From Xylanibacter brevis ATCC 19188 (lineage in GTDB: Bacteria > Bacteroidota > Bacteroidia > Bacteroidales > Bacteroidaceae), in assembly GCF_000621725.1 (NCBI RefSeq), contig NZ_JHXM01000002.1, positions 186,001-250,000 on the forward strand: DNA of 64,000 nt, given 5' to 3'. A program made the position numbers and the translations under genes. The number at the start of each line of letters is the position of its first letter. Positions within the stretch are counted from its first letter, which is position 1. Below are positions 62,665-64,000 of the stretch, piece after piece. Under the pieces are notes generated by a model. That model worked only from the letters and a program-made list of their open reading frames with translations, was not told the origin of the DNA and made no database searches.

Positions 62665-64000
62665 ATGAAGAAACGTTTGGCTTTAGGGCTTTGCCTTCTG
62701 ACGCTGGGAGCGGCAACCGCTGGTGCACAGCAGTTGTTGAGCCTGGACAGTTGTAGAGCAATGGCCCTGCGCAACAACAAGCAGATGAACGTGCAGCAGC
62801 TGAAGCAGGACGTCGCCGAGAACCTGCGTAAGTCTGCACGCACCAAGTATCTGCCACATGTAGCCGCCATAGGTACCTATCAGTACACCAGTCGCGAGGT
62901 GTCTTTGCTGAACGACGACCAGAAGAGTACCTTCCCTAAGTTGGGCACGGCTGCTGGTCAGCGGATGGAACAAGTGGTGCCTGGCGCATCGTCGGCCCCC
63001 GCCATTTCAACGTTGCTTGGCGTGCTCGATGCCACTGGTCAGCGCATTGTCGATGCGCTGGAGACCGACAGTCGCAACATCTTTGCCGGTTCGGTGATGC
63101 TCACACAGCCTGTGTTCATGGGCGGTAGCATCGTGGCCATGAACAAGATGGCGCGTATCAATCAGGATATGGCCGAACACACGCAGGATGCCACCCGCCA
63201 GTTGACACTCTATGAAACCGACAAGACCTATTGGCTCGTTGTCTCGCTGAGACACAAGCAGCGTCTGGCCGAGAGCTATCTCGAGGTGGTGAAGAAACTG
63301 GACGACGACGTGCAGAAGATGATCGCCGAGGGTGTGGCCACTCGCAGCGATGGTCTGAGCGTCAGTGTGAAGGTGAGCGAAGCCGAAATGAATCTTCAAA
63401 GAGTGAACGACGGACTTGTACTGGCCAAGATGTTGCTTTGCCAGCAGATAGGTCTGCCTTCAGACAGCAAAATCACTTTGGTCGATGAAAATGCCGACAG
63501 CCTGGCAGAGGTGACGCCAGCATTAGCTGCCGACGACGATGATGCCCGTGCAGCTGCCATGGAGAATCGTCCAGAACTGCGACTGCTGGAGAGTGCGGTT
63601 GATCTATCGAGACAGTCCACCAACCTTTTGCGTGCCGGCAATCTGCCTCAGGTGCTGCTCACCGGTGGCTATGTTGTTTCCAATCCCAACCTGCTCAATG
63701 GCTTCGAGAAGAAGTTTGGAGGCATGTGGAATGTCGGTGTGATGGTGCGTGTGCCCATCTGGAACTGGGGCGACGTGAACTATAAGGTCAGAGCATCCAA
63801 GGGCGCTACTGCCATTGCCAACCTGGAACTGGAGGAGGCTCGCGAGAAAATAGAGCTGCAGGTCAATCAGACCAACTTCAAGGTTGACGAGGCCAACAAG
63901 CGTCAGGCGATGGCTGAGGCCAGTATCAAGCGGGCCGAAGAGAACCTGCGTACAGCGGAAATCGGTTTCCGCGAAGGTGTGATTACTCCCACCACCGTGA
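62665..64000 (+). CDS. TolC-family outer membrane efflux protein, partial (3' end beyond window)
   Basis: The start at 62665 (MKKRLALGLCLLTLGAATAGAQ, signal peptide) follows the upstream stop by seven bases; 445 codons are seen before the right edge. The outer membrane efflux protein pattern is clear: LSLDSCRAMALRNNKQM near the N-terminus, long amphipathic helices, a strand/turn near VMLTQPVFMGGSI, and the internal repeat of the fold (VMVRVPIWNWGDVNYKVRASKG). TolC-type proteins form the outer-membrane duct of tripartite pumps; the pump and adaptor genes probably lie just past the window edge. Confidence 0.92.
   Translation, partial: MKKRLALGLCLLTLGAATAGAQQLLSLDSCRAMALRNNKQMNVQQLKQDVAENLRKSARTKYLPHVAAIGTYQYTSREVSLLNDDQKSTFPKLGTAAGQRMEQVVPGASSAPAISTLLGVLDATGQRIVDALETDSRNIFAGSVMLTQPVFMGGSIVAMNKMARINQDMAEHTQDATRQLTLYETDKTYWLVVSLRHKQRLAESYLEVVKKLDDDVQKMIAEGVATRSDGLSVSVKVSEAEMNLQRVNDGLVLAKMLLCQQIGLPSDSKITLVDENADSLAEVTPALAADDDDARAAAMENRPELRLLESAVDLSRQSTNLLRAGNLPQVLLTGGYVVSNPNLLNGFEKKFGGMWNVGVMVRVPIWNWGDVNYKVRASKGATAIANLELEEAREKIELQVNQTNFKVDEANKRQAMAEASIKRAEENLRTAEIGFREGVITPTTV

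Noticed and set aside
1..64000. tRNA genes, transposases, integrases, toxin-antitoxin or phage-defence systems
   Set aside because: I scanned the intergenic gaps and protein products and saw no convincing example; most gaps are under 250 bases and hold promoters or terminators.

Overview
The window looks like a chromosomal segment from a Bacteroidales bacterium, most likely a Prevotella-like member of the Prevotellaceae. Three things point there. Many genes are preceded by the Bacteroidetes -7 promoter element TAnnTTTG, often with TTG or TTTG about 19-21 bases upstream. Several gene families are typical of the phylum: DUF5686, DUF4954, DUF4876, DUF6850, DUF4492 beside cydAB, and DUF1573. Several secreted enzymes end in a type IX secretion (T9SS) sorting tail. 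I found no tRNA, rRNA, transposase, integrase, prophage or CRISPR array. Almost all of the sequence is densely coding.

Layout. 1-10696 (minus) is one tightly packed run read right to left: alpha-2-macroglobulin, DUF1573 protein, meaB, ispH and a receiver/PEP-synthase-like protein cut by the left edge. 10926-17528 (plus) holds clpB, a DUF5686 outer-membrane protein and inositol-3-phosphate synthase. 17556-21599 (minus) is fumarase, an M6 metallopeptidase and nagB. 21683-28404 (minus) is a probable metal-related surface operon: an exported heavy-metal-associated (HMA) protein, a TonB-dependent receptor, a DUF4876 lipoprotein, a DUF6850 barrel and an FMN-binding protein. A 17-bp palindrome sits at its promoter. 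28481-32304 (minus) pairs a rhamnogalacturonan lyase (PL11) with a GH97 glycosidase. 32438-34807 (minus) is a large TlpA-type thioredoxin. 35028-41084 (plus) carries a prolyl aminopeptidase, a repeat-rich intergenic region, a GH76 enzyme, hflX, gdhA and rlpA. 41097-51326 alternates a large unassigned secreted protein, an S8 protease, a GH29 fucosidase and an AraC regulator. 51423-59277 (minus) holds M16 peptidase, DUF4954, cydB, cydA and DUF4492. 59425-64000 (plus) holds GH92, a coiled-coil membrane protein and a TolC protein cut by the right edge.

Together the genes suggest a saccharolytic, protein-degrading gut or rumen anaerobe with a high-affinity bd oxidase for traces of oxygen, fumarate metabolism and probably a methylmalonyl-CoA route (meaB). 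Glycan enzymes (PL11, GH97, GH76, GH29, GH92) are scattered, with no SusC/SusD pair in the window. The most interesting part is the HMA/TonB/DUF4876/DUF6850/FMN-binding operon, which has the shape of an uncharacterised metal or metal-complex uptake system. Secondary points are a ClpB with a shortened AAA2 segment, an alpha-2-macroglobulin without its thioester, two families of intergenic hairpin repeats, and a terminator folded into the coding end of nagB.
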